Source: Halobacteriales archaeon QS_9_70_65
GTDB taxonomy: Archaea; Halobacteriota; Halobacteria; Halobacteriales; Haloarculaceae
Reading direction: 5' to 3'
Assembly (NCBI GenBank): GCA_003023535.1
Contig: PXSC01000164.1
Location: 1-5,355, forward strand
Length of the DNA stretch: 5,355 nt
Shown here one piece after another: positions 1 through 5,355 of the stretch (position 1 is its first letter; each line of letters opens with the position of its first letter). Below the pieces are notes generated by a model. The model saw only the letters and a program-made list of their open reading frames with translations, ran no database searches and was not told where the DNA came from. The position numbers were made by a program, and so were the translations under genes.

Positions 1-109
1 CCCCGGCGGCCACCACACCGCGACCTTCGACGTCGACGAGGCGTCCATCGGCATCGGCGTCGACGTGCTGACCGAGGCCATCGTCGAGACGAGCCGGCGG
101 GCGCCGTAG
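1..109 (+). CDS. M20-family amidohydrolase/peptidase, C-terminal end only
   Basis: Only the last 35 codons are present; the gene begins left of the window. The frame starts at base 2 and ends at TAG 107-109, followed at once by an in-frame TGA (110-112), a tandem stop. The peptide reads GGHHTATFDVDEASIGIG and then a helix-like stretch rich in Ala, Val and Glu. The pattern Gly-x-His, then Phe-x-x-Asp-Glu, then a Gly/Val-rich helix is the C-terminal signature of M20D metal-dependent amidohydrolases (hippurate/IAA-amino-acid hydrolase type). In that family a His at this point helps bind the metal pair, and the enzymes hydrolyse N-acyl or peptide-like amide bonds in the cytoplasm. The family call rests on this short tail, so substrate is unknown. 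The gene converges on the NYN gene across a 45-base gap with no clear hairpin or T-tract. Confidence 0.62.
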   Translation, partial: PGGHHTATFDVDEASIGIGVDVLTEAIVETSRRAP

Positions 110-154
110 TGATCCGGGCGCCGGCGGCGGGGACGGGAGCGACGGTCGGCCCGG

Positions 155-649
155 CTACAGCAGGTACCGCTCCTCGTTCTCGTTCATGTCGACGAAGGAG
201 TCGGCGGCGCCGACCAGCTCCTCGGCCGTTGAGGAGCCGAAGCCGAACACCTCGGTGCGGACGCCCTCGTGGCGGAGGTGGGTGCAGAGCCGCTCGAAGT
301 CGCCGTCGCCGCTGCACAGCACGACCGTGTCGACCTTCGAGGCCAGCGTCACCGCGTCCAGACACATCCCCAGGTCCCAGTTGGCCTTCTGGGAGCCGTC
401 GGGGAACGTCTTGATGTCTTTGATCTTCGTCTCGAAACCGATGTCCCGCAGCGCCTCGAAGAAGTCCTCTTCGGCCGGCGAGTCCGCGCGGATGACGTAG
501 GCGACGGCCCGGACCAGTTCGCGATCGCCGACGGCGGCGTCGAGCAGTTCCGTGTAGTCGACGTTCCGCGAGTAGCGGCTGTGGGCCGAGTGATAGAGGT
601 TCTGGGAGTCAGCGATGACCGCGACCCGCTGGTCGTCGTGAATCGGCAT
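155..649 (-). CDS. NYN domain (LabA/DUF88-like) putative ribonuclease-fold protein
   Basis: This is a 164-residue protein, about the length of a stand-alone NYN domain. NYN proteins have a PIN-like fold, and several members cut RNA with a metal bound by conserved acidic residues. Visible hallmarks are the first strand VAVIADSQNLYHS (Asp14, Asn17), the central KANWDLGMCLDAV (Asp92, Asp98) and the diagnostic SGDGDF at 113-118 (Asp115, Asp117), followed by a G-x-x-T-x-V-F-G-F strand. All expected acidic positions are present, so the active site looks intact. There is no signal peptide or membrane segment, so it should be cytoplasmic. The ATG at 649-647 was chosen because the frame upstream of it reads an Arg-rich, unnatural sequence that is a shadow of the preceding gene. 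It lies directly downstream of the membrane/pilin-like gene on the same strand, so co-transcription and translational coupling are likely. Its RNA substrate cannot be predicted. Confidence 0.9.
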   Translation of the reverse strand: MPIHDDQRVAVIADSQNLYHSAHSRYSRNVDYTELLDAAVGDRELVRAVAYVIRADSPAEEDFFEALRDIGFETKIKDIKTFPDGSQKANWDLGMCLDAVTLASKVDTVVLCSGDGDFERLCTHLRHEGVRTEVFGFGSSTAEELVGAADSFVDMNENEERYLL

Positions 650-1245
650 TCGGATTCCGAACAGTCGTAGTGATCGAGCGGCGCCCGCAGTTCCGGTCCC
701 TCGCCGACTATCAGGCCGCAGTCGTCGGTGACGACGACGACCGTGTCGCCCTCGACGACGGCCGGACCGTCGTGGCGGGGAGCCCGTCCGGCCGCCTCGC
801 CGGCCCACGGTCCCAGTCCGGTCTGGTCGGCGCCCTCGACGTCGGCGAACCCTCCGCCACGGACGTCGAGCCGGGCCGGCGGCGCCGGGTCGCCGCCGGC
901 GTGCTCGATGACGAGCAGCCGGCCGTCGTCGGTCGTCCGTTCCTCGAACGCGAGTTCAATGTTCGGTCGCGCCTCTGCCGTGTGTCGGTCCGCGAAGCCC
1001 GGCGCCGCGACCTGGACGCCGAGGGCCCCGAGGAGGAACAGGAAGACGACCGCGAGGTTGAGGCCCAGTACCCACCCGGTCCCCTCGGTCGCCGGAGTAA
1101 CCCGCCGGAAGACGACCGCGACGGCGACCGGCAGCAGGAGATACAGCGCGACGGCGGCCGGGTAGCCGGCCCACTCGACGAAACGCAGTCCGAGTGCCGC
1201 CAGTCCGGAGCGCTCTGGGTCGAGGCGGGTGTGTCCGCCGAGCAA
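646..1245 (-). CDS. Membrane protein with type IV pilin-like extracellular domain; stop codon missing
   Basis: Counting from TTG at 1245, about 200 residues look like real protein. There are two hydrophobic segments, about residues 27-46 and 58-80. From about residue 94 follows an acidic beta-rich domain: PNIELAFEE, then LLVIEHAGGDP, then RLDVRGGGF, then GDTVVVV. This resembles the domain of haloarchaeal type IV pilins (P-x-x-x-F-x-(F/Y), L-x-(I/V)-x-H-x-G-G-D, a Gly/Asp loop, then G-D-x-V-x-V). It lacks the usual class III signal peptide, so it is more likely a membrane-anchored pilin-domain protein than a filament subunit. No stop occurs in frame before the NYN ATG; the frame runs open to TGA at 351-349, but everything past about residue 200 is a Ser/Thr/Arg-rich shadow of the NYN gene. 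The start is also uncertain: back to the in-frame TGA at 1299-1297 there is no ATG or GTG, only TTG at 1245 or an upstream CTG. It could be intact, frameshifted or decaying. Confidence 0.65.
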
Positions 1246-1353
1246 CGGTGCGTGGACCAGCCCGCCGGCGGGAGGGGGCGTTCGGGCACGCCCTCGTCAC
1301 CGCCGAACGACGCTCTCTCCCAATCGAACACTATCGCGGACGGCGGCAGTAGC

Positions 1354-1360
1354 GTTTTAC
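1354..1360 (+). promoter_or_regulatory. TATA-like promoter element of the HTH/zinc-ribbon gene
   Basis: The stretch GTTTTAC is the most AT-rich patch in an otherwise GC-rich spacer. Its centre lies about 26 bases before the ATG at 1383. That is the spacing expected for an archaeal TATA box driving a leaderless transcript that begins at or next to the start codon, the common arrangement in haloarchaea. No Shine-Dalgarno-like sequence sits before the ATG, which fits. No convincing BRE was recognised upstream. Assignment is by position and composition only. Confidence 0.45.
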
Positions 1361-1367
1361 CGCTCGC

Positions 1368-1381
1368 CGCCACAGGTGGCG
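1368..1381. promoter_or_regulatory. Perfect inverted repeat, candidate operator
   Basis: CGCCAC-AG-GTGGCG is a perfect inverted repeat with 6-base arms and a 2-base spacer. It sits between the TATA-like element and the ATG at 1383, ending one base before the start codon. A dimeric repressor bound here would cover the expected transcription start, and the next gene encodes an HTH protein, so autoregulation is a reasonable inference. In GC-rich DNA a short repeat of this kind can also arise by chance. Confidence 0.3.
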
Positions 1382-1382
1382 T

Positions 1383-1673
1383 ATGCAGGGTGCAGAGCGG
1401 ACCACCCGGCAGCGTATCGCCGACTTCCTGCGGGCGGAGACGGCCGCGGCCGGCCGGCTGGCCGAGGAGTTCGAGATAACGACCGCCGCGGCGCTGTCGC
1501 ACGTCGAACACATCGCGCGGTCGCTGGAGGGCACCGACGAGCAGCTGCTGGCGGCGCCGCCGGCGTGCCGGGACTGCGGCTTCGAGGGGTTCGACGACCT
1601 GACCAACCGGCCGTCGCGGTGTCCGGAGTGCAAAAGCGAGAACGTCACCGAGCCGACGTTCACCGTCCGCTGA
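1383..1673 (+). CDS. Small transcriptional regulator: HTH domain fused to a zinc ribbon
   Basis: This is a 96-residue protein. The N-terminal half (about residues 7-50) reads as a winged-helix/HTH: a first helix around RQRIADFLRAE, a turn with RLAEEFEI, and a recognition-type helix AAALSHVEHIARSL. A zinc ribbon follows with C62-x-x-C65 and C80-x-x-C83, both inside short knuckles (CRDCGF and CPEC). This two-part layout matches the small archaeal family of predicted regulators described as an HTH fused to a Zn-ribbon (COG3357 type, ArsR-like HTH). It is presumably cytoplasmic and DNA-binding; its targets and any inducer are unknown. The ATG is supported by the TATA-like element 26 bases upstream and by the HTH beginning within the first ten residues. 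It is divergent from the pilin-like gene, converges on dnaJ with only 5 bases between stops, and may regulate itself through the repeat at 1368-1381. Confidence 0.85.
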   Translation: MQGAERTTRQRIADFLRAETAAAGRLAEEFEITTAAALSHVEHIARSLEGTDEQLLAAPPACRDCGFEGFDDLTNRPSRCPECKSENVTEPTFTVR

Positions 1674-1678
1674 CGGCG

Positions 1679-2836
1679 TCAGAAGGAGTTCTTCAGCTTC
1701 TCGAAGAACCCCTGATCGACGTCGATCTCCTCGCCGCCGGCCTCGGCGAACGCCTCCAGGGCCTCCCGCTGTTCCTCGTTGAGACGCTCGGGGGTGACGA
1801 CCTGCACCTTCACGTAGAGGTCGCCGTACCCCCGGCCCTGGAGGCGGGGCATTCCCTTGCTGCGGAGCCGAAACGTCTCGCCGCTCTGCGTGCCGGCCGG
1901 GACGTCCATCTCGACGGTGCCGTCGAGGGCCGGCACCTCGACGGTGTCGCCGAAGACCGCCTGCGGGAAGGAAATCGCCATTCGGTGTCGGAGATCGTCG
2001 CCGTCGCGCTCGAACTCGTCGTGGCCCCCGACGGAAATCTCGACGAGCAGGTCGCCGTCCCGACCGCCGTCTTCGCCGGGGGCGCCCTCGCCGTTCATCC
2101 GCAGCGTCTGGCCGTTTTGGATGCCGGCGGGTACCTCGACCTGCAGCGTCGCCTCGTTACGCACCTGGCCGTCGCCGCGGCACGTCGAGCACGTCTCGGC
2201 GTACACCCGCCCGCGGCCGTCGCACTGCGGGCAGGTCTGGGTCTGCTGGACGCGACCCAGCGGCGTCTGCCGGACGGTCCGCTGCTGGCCGCGGCCGTTA
2301 CAGGCCGAACAGGTTCGGGAGTCGGCATCGGGCGGGTGACCCTCGCCGTCGCACTCCGAACACCGCTCCGGGCGGGTGACGGTCAGCTGCTTCGTGACGC
2401 CCTCGTAGGCCTCCGCCAGGTCGACCGACAGCCGGGTCTTGAGGTCGGCGCCCTGCTGGCCGCCGCGGCCGCCACGGCCGCCGCTACCGCCGCCACCGCC
2501 GCCGAAGAACTGCTCGAAGATGTCGTTCATGCCGCCGGCGCCCCCGGCGCTGAACGGGCCGCCGCCCATCCCACCGCCGCGGCCGCCGTCGTCGGTGGCA
2601 CCGCGCTTGTCGGCCTCCTGGAAGCGCTCGTGGCCCATCTGGTCGTACATCCGGCGCTTTTCGTCGTCGAGCAGCACCTCCTTGGCCTCCTGGATCCGCT
2701 TGAACTTCTCCTCGGCGTTCGGGTCGTCGGAGACGTCGGGGTGATACTCCGACGCCTTCTGCCGGAAGGCCCGTTTTATGTCGTCCTCGCTCGCGTCGCG
2801 GTCGACGCCCAGTACCGAGTAGAAGTCCTCGCTCAT
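1679..2836 (-). CDS. dnaJ: Chaperone protein DnaJ (class I / type A Hsp40)
   Basis: The 385-residue product has the full DnaJ layout at the normal length. The J domain (about residues 4-70) carries the His-Pro-Asp motif at 32-34 that triggers DnaK ATP hydrolysis. A Gly/Phe-rich linker follows (about 84-128), with a long Gly run at about 112-127. The cysteine-rich zinc region has four CxxCxGxG-type repeats: C159/C162, C176/C179, C202/C205 and C216/C219, all intact, enough for two zinc sites. Two substrate-binding beta domains follow (about 228-348, with the VEVPAGIQNG and MDVPAGTQSG repeats), and then a short C-terminal tail. It works in the cytoplasm with DnaK and GrpE in folding and stress response. 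Neither dnaK nor grpE is in the window, and the next gene upstream is divergent, so dnaJ is transcribed alone here or leads a unit of one. The ATG at 2836-2834 fits the canonical DnaJ N-terminus (DFYSVLGV). Confidence 0.98.
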   Translation of the reverse strand: MSEDFYSVLGVDRDASEDDIKRAFRQKASEYHPDVSDDPNAEEKFKRIQEAKEVLLDDEKRRMYDQMGHERFQEADKRGATDDGGRGGGMGGGPFSAGGAGGMNDIFEQFFGGGGGGSGGRGGRGGQQGADLKTRLSVDLAEAYEGVTKQLTVTRPERCSECDGEGHPPDADSRTCSACNGRGQQRTVRQTPLGRVQQTQTCPQCDGRGRVYAETCSTCRGDGQVRNEATLQVEVPAGIQNGQTLRMNGEGAPGEDGGRDGDLLVEISVGGHDEFERDGDDLRHRMAISFPQAVFGDTVEVPALDGTVEMDVPAGTQSGETFRLRSKGMPRLQGRGYGDLYVKVQVVTPERLNEEQREALEAFAEAGGEEIDVDQGFFEKLKNSF

Positions 2837-2903
2837 CGCTTGTCGGCCGTAGTCGATTGAGACACTTCAACGGAGCGGGTCGACGCCCGGACCTCTCGCC
2901 GAG

Positions 2904-2913
2904 TCAACAAAAA
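2904..2913 (+). promoter_or_regulatory. Candidate promoter element of the Rieske gene
   Basis: TCAACAAAAA is the only A-rich patch in the 96-base spacer between dnaJ and the Rieske gene. Its centre lies about 25 bases before the ATG at 2933, the distance expected for a haloarchaeal TATA element and a leaderless transcript. It is not a strong match to a TATA consensus. Because the spacer is shared by two divergent genes, the dnaJ promoter must also lie here or just beyond, but I could not place it. Confidence 0.35.
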
Positions 2914-2932
2914 CGCGCTTCAGACAACGGTT

Positions 2933-4744
2933 ATGTCGTCGCGGCCCTCCCGTGTGGGTGTGTCCCCCGACGACTACGTTCCTGTCTGCGACCGGAGCGA
3001 ACTCGAAGCCGAGGGCCGGACCGTCGTCCAACAGGACGGCCGCGCGATAGCGCTGTTCTTCCACGAGGAGGAAGCCTACGCCGTCGACAACCGGTGTCCA
3101 CACATGGGCTTTCCGCTCGCCGAGGGCACCGTCGAGGAGGGCGTCCTGACGTGTCACTGGCACCACGCCCGCTTCGAACTGGAGGAGGGCGACACCTTCG
3201 ACCCGTGGGCCGACGACGTCCAGACGTTCCCCGTCACGGTCGACGACGATACCGTCTACCTCGACCCCGACCCCGAACCGACCGTTCCGCCGGCGACCCG
3301 GTGGCGCAACCGACTGGCCGACGGCCTGCAGGAGAACCTCGCGCTCGTGCAGGCGAAGGCCGTCATCGGTATCGACGACGCCGACGCCGCCGCGGAGCGA
3401 CCGGACGGCCCCGGGACGGGCGAGGAGCACGCCGACGGCTTCCGGACGCCGCTGGAGACGGCGGTGGACTTCGGCACGAAGTACCGCGCCTCCGGGTGGG
3501 GCCGCGGCCTCACGTCGCTGTCATACGCCGCCGAACTGTACCCGGCGCTGTCCGGCCGCGACAGGCGGCGGGCGATGTTCGCCGGCGTTCGGGCGGTGGC
3601 CGACGCCGCCGCCGGCGAACCGCCCCGGTTCCGGCAGCACGCCTTTGACAACCGCGAGCTGCCGGCCGACCGGCTGAAGTCGTGGTTCCGGGAGAACTGC
3701 GAGGTCCGCGACGAGGACGGCGCCGAGCGGACGCTTCTGACGGCCATCGACGCGCTGCCGCCCGCCGAGGTCGTCGAGCTGCTGGTCGCGGCCGCGACCG
3801 ACCACCTCTACATGAACGCGAGCCACACCCTCGACTTCATCAACAGCGCGGTGACGACGCTGGACCACCTCGGGTGGGACGAATACGCCGCCCCGGTGCT
3901 GGCGTCGACGGTCCCGCAACTGACCGGCGCGACCCGCTCGGAGGAGCTGTCGTCGTGGCGCGGACCGGTCGACGTCGCGGCACTGTGTTTCGACGCTCAC
4001 GACGACCTCGAGGAGCTGGTCGCCGCCGGCGCCGACCGGTCGTGGAACGAATCCGACGACTTCCTCGAAACGCTGCTCGGCGACGACCCCGAGGCCATCG
4101 TCGGGGCGCTGCGGGACGCCATCGCCGCCGGCGCCACCCGGCGAGAACTCACGAACGCCGTCGCCCGCGCGGCGACCCGCCGGGTCGCCTACTTCGCCAC
4201 CAACAATGAGTTCGCCGACTGGGACACCGTCCACCACACGTTCGTCTACGCCGTCGCGGCCCACGAACTGGCCGACCACACCGACGCGACGGAGCTGTAC
4301 CGGGCCTGCTTCGACGGCGCGATGAGCGTCTACCTCGACCGTTTTCTCAACAGCCCGCGTGCGCCCGTCCCCGAGGCCGATTCGGGCCGTGACCCCGAGA
4401 CGATCCGGTCGGAACTGCTGGAGTGCTTCGACGAACAGGGCCAGGTCAACCGCGCGGCCCGGCTCGTCGTCGAGCACTTCGAGTGCGACGGCGACCCGGC
4501 CGATCTTAAGGCCGTCCTCGGCCGGGGGCTACTCCGGGAGGACGCCGACTTCCACACGTTACAGAACGTCTCGGCGGCCGTTCGCCGAGTCGACGCCCTC
4601 GACGACGAGACCGAGCGCCGGCTGGCGCTCGTCGCCGGCGCGCGGTACCTGGCGGCCCACACGCCGACCCACCGGGAGCACGAGCAGACCTTCTCGATCG
4701 CCACCCGGCTCCACCGCGGCGAACGGCTCCACGAGGCGGAGTGA
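2933..4744 (+). CDS. Rieske [2Fe-2S] domain protein with large His-rich helical C-terminal domain
   Basis: This is a 603-residue protein. The N-terminal Rieske ferredoxin-like domain (about residues 13-112) has both cluster-binding boxes, C55-P-H57-M-G and C74-H-W-H77, 16 residues apart between His57 and Cys74. The second box lies in the typical LTCHWHHARFEL context, so it should bind a [2Fe-2S] cluster and pass electrons. An acidic linker (about 112-170) leads to a domain of some 430 residues that is Ala/Glu/Asp-rich, apparently all-helical, and holds recurring His: D290-H-L-Y-M-N-A-S-H298, H311, then V-H434-H435-T-F-V-Y-A-V-A-A-H444-E, and H576/H580/H583. Such spacing could bind metal, and the layout vaguely recalls questin-oxidase-like proteins, but I cannot assign it firmly. 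There is no signal peptide or membrane segment. It is not a standard ring-hydroxylating oxygenase alpha subunit. Start ATG 2933 fits a leaderless transcript; GTG codons at residues 8 and 10 are alternatives. Confidence 0.85.
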   Translation: MSSRPSRVGVSPDDYVPVCDRSELEAEGRTVVQQDGRAIALFFHEEEAYAVDNRCPHMGFPLAEGTVEEGVLTCHWHHARFELEEGDTFDPWADDVQTFPVTVDDDTVYLDPDPEPTVPPATRWRNRLADGLQENLALVQAKAVIGIDDADAAAERPDGPGTGEEHADGFRTPLETAVDFGTKYRASGWGRGLTSLSYAAELYPALSGRDRRRAMFAGVRAVADAAAGEPPRFRQHAFDNRELPADRLKSWFRENCEVRDEDGAERTLLTAIDALPPAEVVELLVAAATDHLYMNASHTLDFINSAVTTLDHLGWDEYAAPVLASTVPQLTGATRSEELSSWRGPVDVAALCFDAHDDLEELVAAGADRSWNESDDFLETLLGDDPEAIVGALRDAIAAGATRRELTNAVARAATRRVAYFATNNEFADWDTVHHTFVYAVAAHELADHTDATELYRACFDGAMSVYLDRFLNSPRAPVPEADSGRDPETIRSELLECFDEQGQVNRAARLVVEHFECDGDPADLKAVLGRGLLREDADFHTLQNVSAAVRRVDALDDETERRLALVAGARYLAAHTPTHREHEQTFSIATRLHRGERLHEAE

Positions 4745-4757
4745 CCGCGGCCGGTCG

Positions 4758-5355
4758 CTACTCGTCGTCGTCGACGGTGCCGGCGACGTAGCCGGTGACG
4801 TTGCCGAGGTTCATCGCCACGGCGAGCGCGACCGCAATGGCGAGGACGATCAGCGTCGAAACGGCGTTCAGCAAGAGCAGGTTCTCCGCTTTGGCCTTCG
4901 TCATCTTGCCGAACATCCATCGGGTCAATGGGGTGACGTTGGTCAAGAACTCCGGGGCGACGGCGGAGTCCCTGACGAACGACGGCGCGAGGTTGTTCCC
5001 GCTGACGAACAGCACCCTGATGTAGTCCTCGAACGACCGGATCCACGCGAACATGAAGCCAGCACCGACCGCCGGCGCGATCACCGGAAGCGTGATGTCG
5101 CGGAACGTCGTGATGGGGTCGGCGCCCAGGTCGCGGGCCGCCTCCTCAAGGGCCTCGTCGAACGTATATAGTCGGGCAGTCACGATGAGTAGGACGAACG
5201 GGATTCCGTACAGCGAGTGGGTAAACACCGTCGCCAGGAACCCCAACGGGATGGGAGCCAGCAGGAGGAAGTAGAACCGCAGGCCGACGCCGAGGATGAT
5301 ACCGGGGATTATCATCGGGACGATGCCGAACGTCCGGTATATTTCGCGGAACCGG
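4758..5355 (-). CDS. ABC transporter permease (polyamine/iron-type, PotC-like), C-terminal part
   Basis: The reading frame enters from the right edge (first full codons read RFREIYRTFG) and ends at TAG 4760-4758, so the N-terminus is outside the window; the internal ATG at 5315 is not the true start. Hydrophobic segments include the stretch around MIIPGIILGVGL, the one around THSLYGIPFVLLIV, a further one around VGAGFMFAWI, and a last helix near the C-terminus (LNAVSTLIVLAIAVALAVAM). Between them is the cytoplasmic EAA loop, EEAARDLGADPITTFRDITLP, which docks onto the ATPase subunit: Glu-Ala-Ala, then Gly, then Leu-Pro at normal spacing. The order and the SFEDYIRVLFVSG region fit permeases of the spermidine/putrescine, ferric iron or phosphonate type. 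Substrate cannot be decided. The partner permease, ATPase and binding protein are presumably to the right. It converges on the Rieske gene with a 13-base gap. Confidence 0.9.
   Translation of the reverse strand, partial: RFREIYRTFGIVPMIIPGIILGVGLRFYFLLLAPIPLGFLATVFTHSLYGIPFVLLIVTARLYTFDEALEEAARDLGADPITTFRDITLPVIAPAVGAGFMFAWIRSFEDYIRVLFVSGNNLAPSFVRDSAVAPEFLTNVTPLTRWMFGKMTKAKAENLLLLNAVSTLIVLAIAVALAVAMNLGNVTGYVAGTVDDDE

Noticed and set aside
110..154. GC-rich spacer between the amidohydrolase and NYN genes as a possible terminator
   Set aside because: No stable hairpin followed by a T-tract could be made out on either strand.
650..808. N-terminal extension of the NYN protein by 53 residues
   Set aside because: The extension is Arg/Gly-rich and overlaps the acidic pilin-like coding frame. 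The ATG at 649 begins just before the conserved first strand of the NYN domain.
670..1479. + strand open frame of 269 codons opposite the pilin-like gene
   Set aside because: It looks acidic and so superficially haloarchaeal, but it has no domain, runs through the regulator's promoter and start, and the opposite strand has clear membrane helices and a pilin-type domain.
2456..2503. GCC/GCCACC-like low-complexity tract, possible repeat element
   Set aside because: It encodes the Gly-rich part of the DnaJ G/F linker, normal for this protein, and is not an independent repeat.
1229..2860. Very long + strand open frame (543 codons) opposite dnaJ
   Set aside because: It is antisense to an unmistakable full-length DnaJ and arises from the GC-rich codon pattern. 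The translation is Ala/Leu/Val/Arg-rich with no recognisable domain.
3521..4477. - strand open frame of 318 codons inside the Rieske gene
   Set aside because: It is a mirror of the Rieske protein's coding pattern, with Val/Gly/Arg-rich sequence, no motif and no promoter.
5164..5170. GTATATA, a perfect-looking TATA box
   Set aside because: It lies inside the permease gene, within codons for Leu-Tyr-Thr next to the EAA loop, with no gene start downstream at promoter distance on either strand.

Overview
The window looks like chromosomal DNA of a halophilic archaeon (class Halobacteria). The base composition is very GC-rich, the predicted proteins are strongly acidic (many Asp/Glu, few Lys), start signals fit leaderless transcripts, and one gene carries a haloarchaeal pilin-type domain. 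No rRNA, tRNA, CRISPR, insertion sequence or other mobile element was seen. Genus-level assignment is not possible from sequence reading alone.

Layout, left to right: (1) the last 35 codons of a + strand M20-type amidohydrolase (ends at 109). (2) A - strand pair: a two-helix membrane protein with a type IV pilin-like outer domain (about 1245 down to 646), then a NYN/LabA-type nuclease-fold protein (649-155). The upstream gene lacks a stop codon exactly where an ATGA stop/start overlap would be expected, and its start codon is also doubtful. (3) A small + strand HTH/zinc-ribbon regulator (1383-1673), with a TATA-like element and a perfect inverted repeat just ahead of its ATG. (4) A class I DnaJ co-chaperone on the - strand (2836-1679). 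(5) Divergent from it, a 603-residue + strand protein with an N-terminal Rieske [2Fe-2S] domain and a large His-rich, probably helical C-terminal domain (2933-4744). (6) The C-terminal part of an ABC transporter permease on the - strand, running off the right edge (5355-4758).

Genes are tightly packed. Convergent gaps are 45, 5 and 13 bases, and the two divergent spacers (about 137 and 96 bases) carry the promoters. There is no single obvious pathway: the contents are a chaperone, a regulator, a transporter, a possible RNA-processing protein and an uncharacterised redox protein. The two parts most worth a second look are the Rieske fusion protein, whose large domain I cannot assign, and the membrane-pilin/NYN pair with its missing stop codon.
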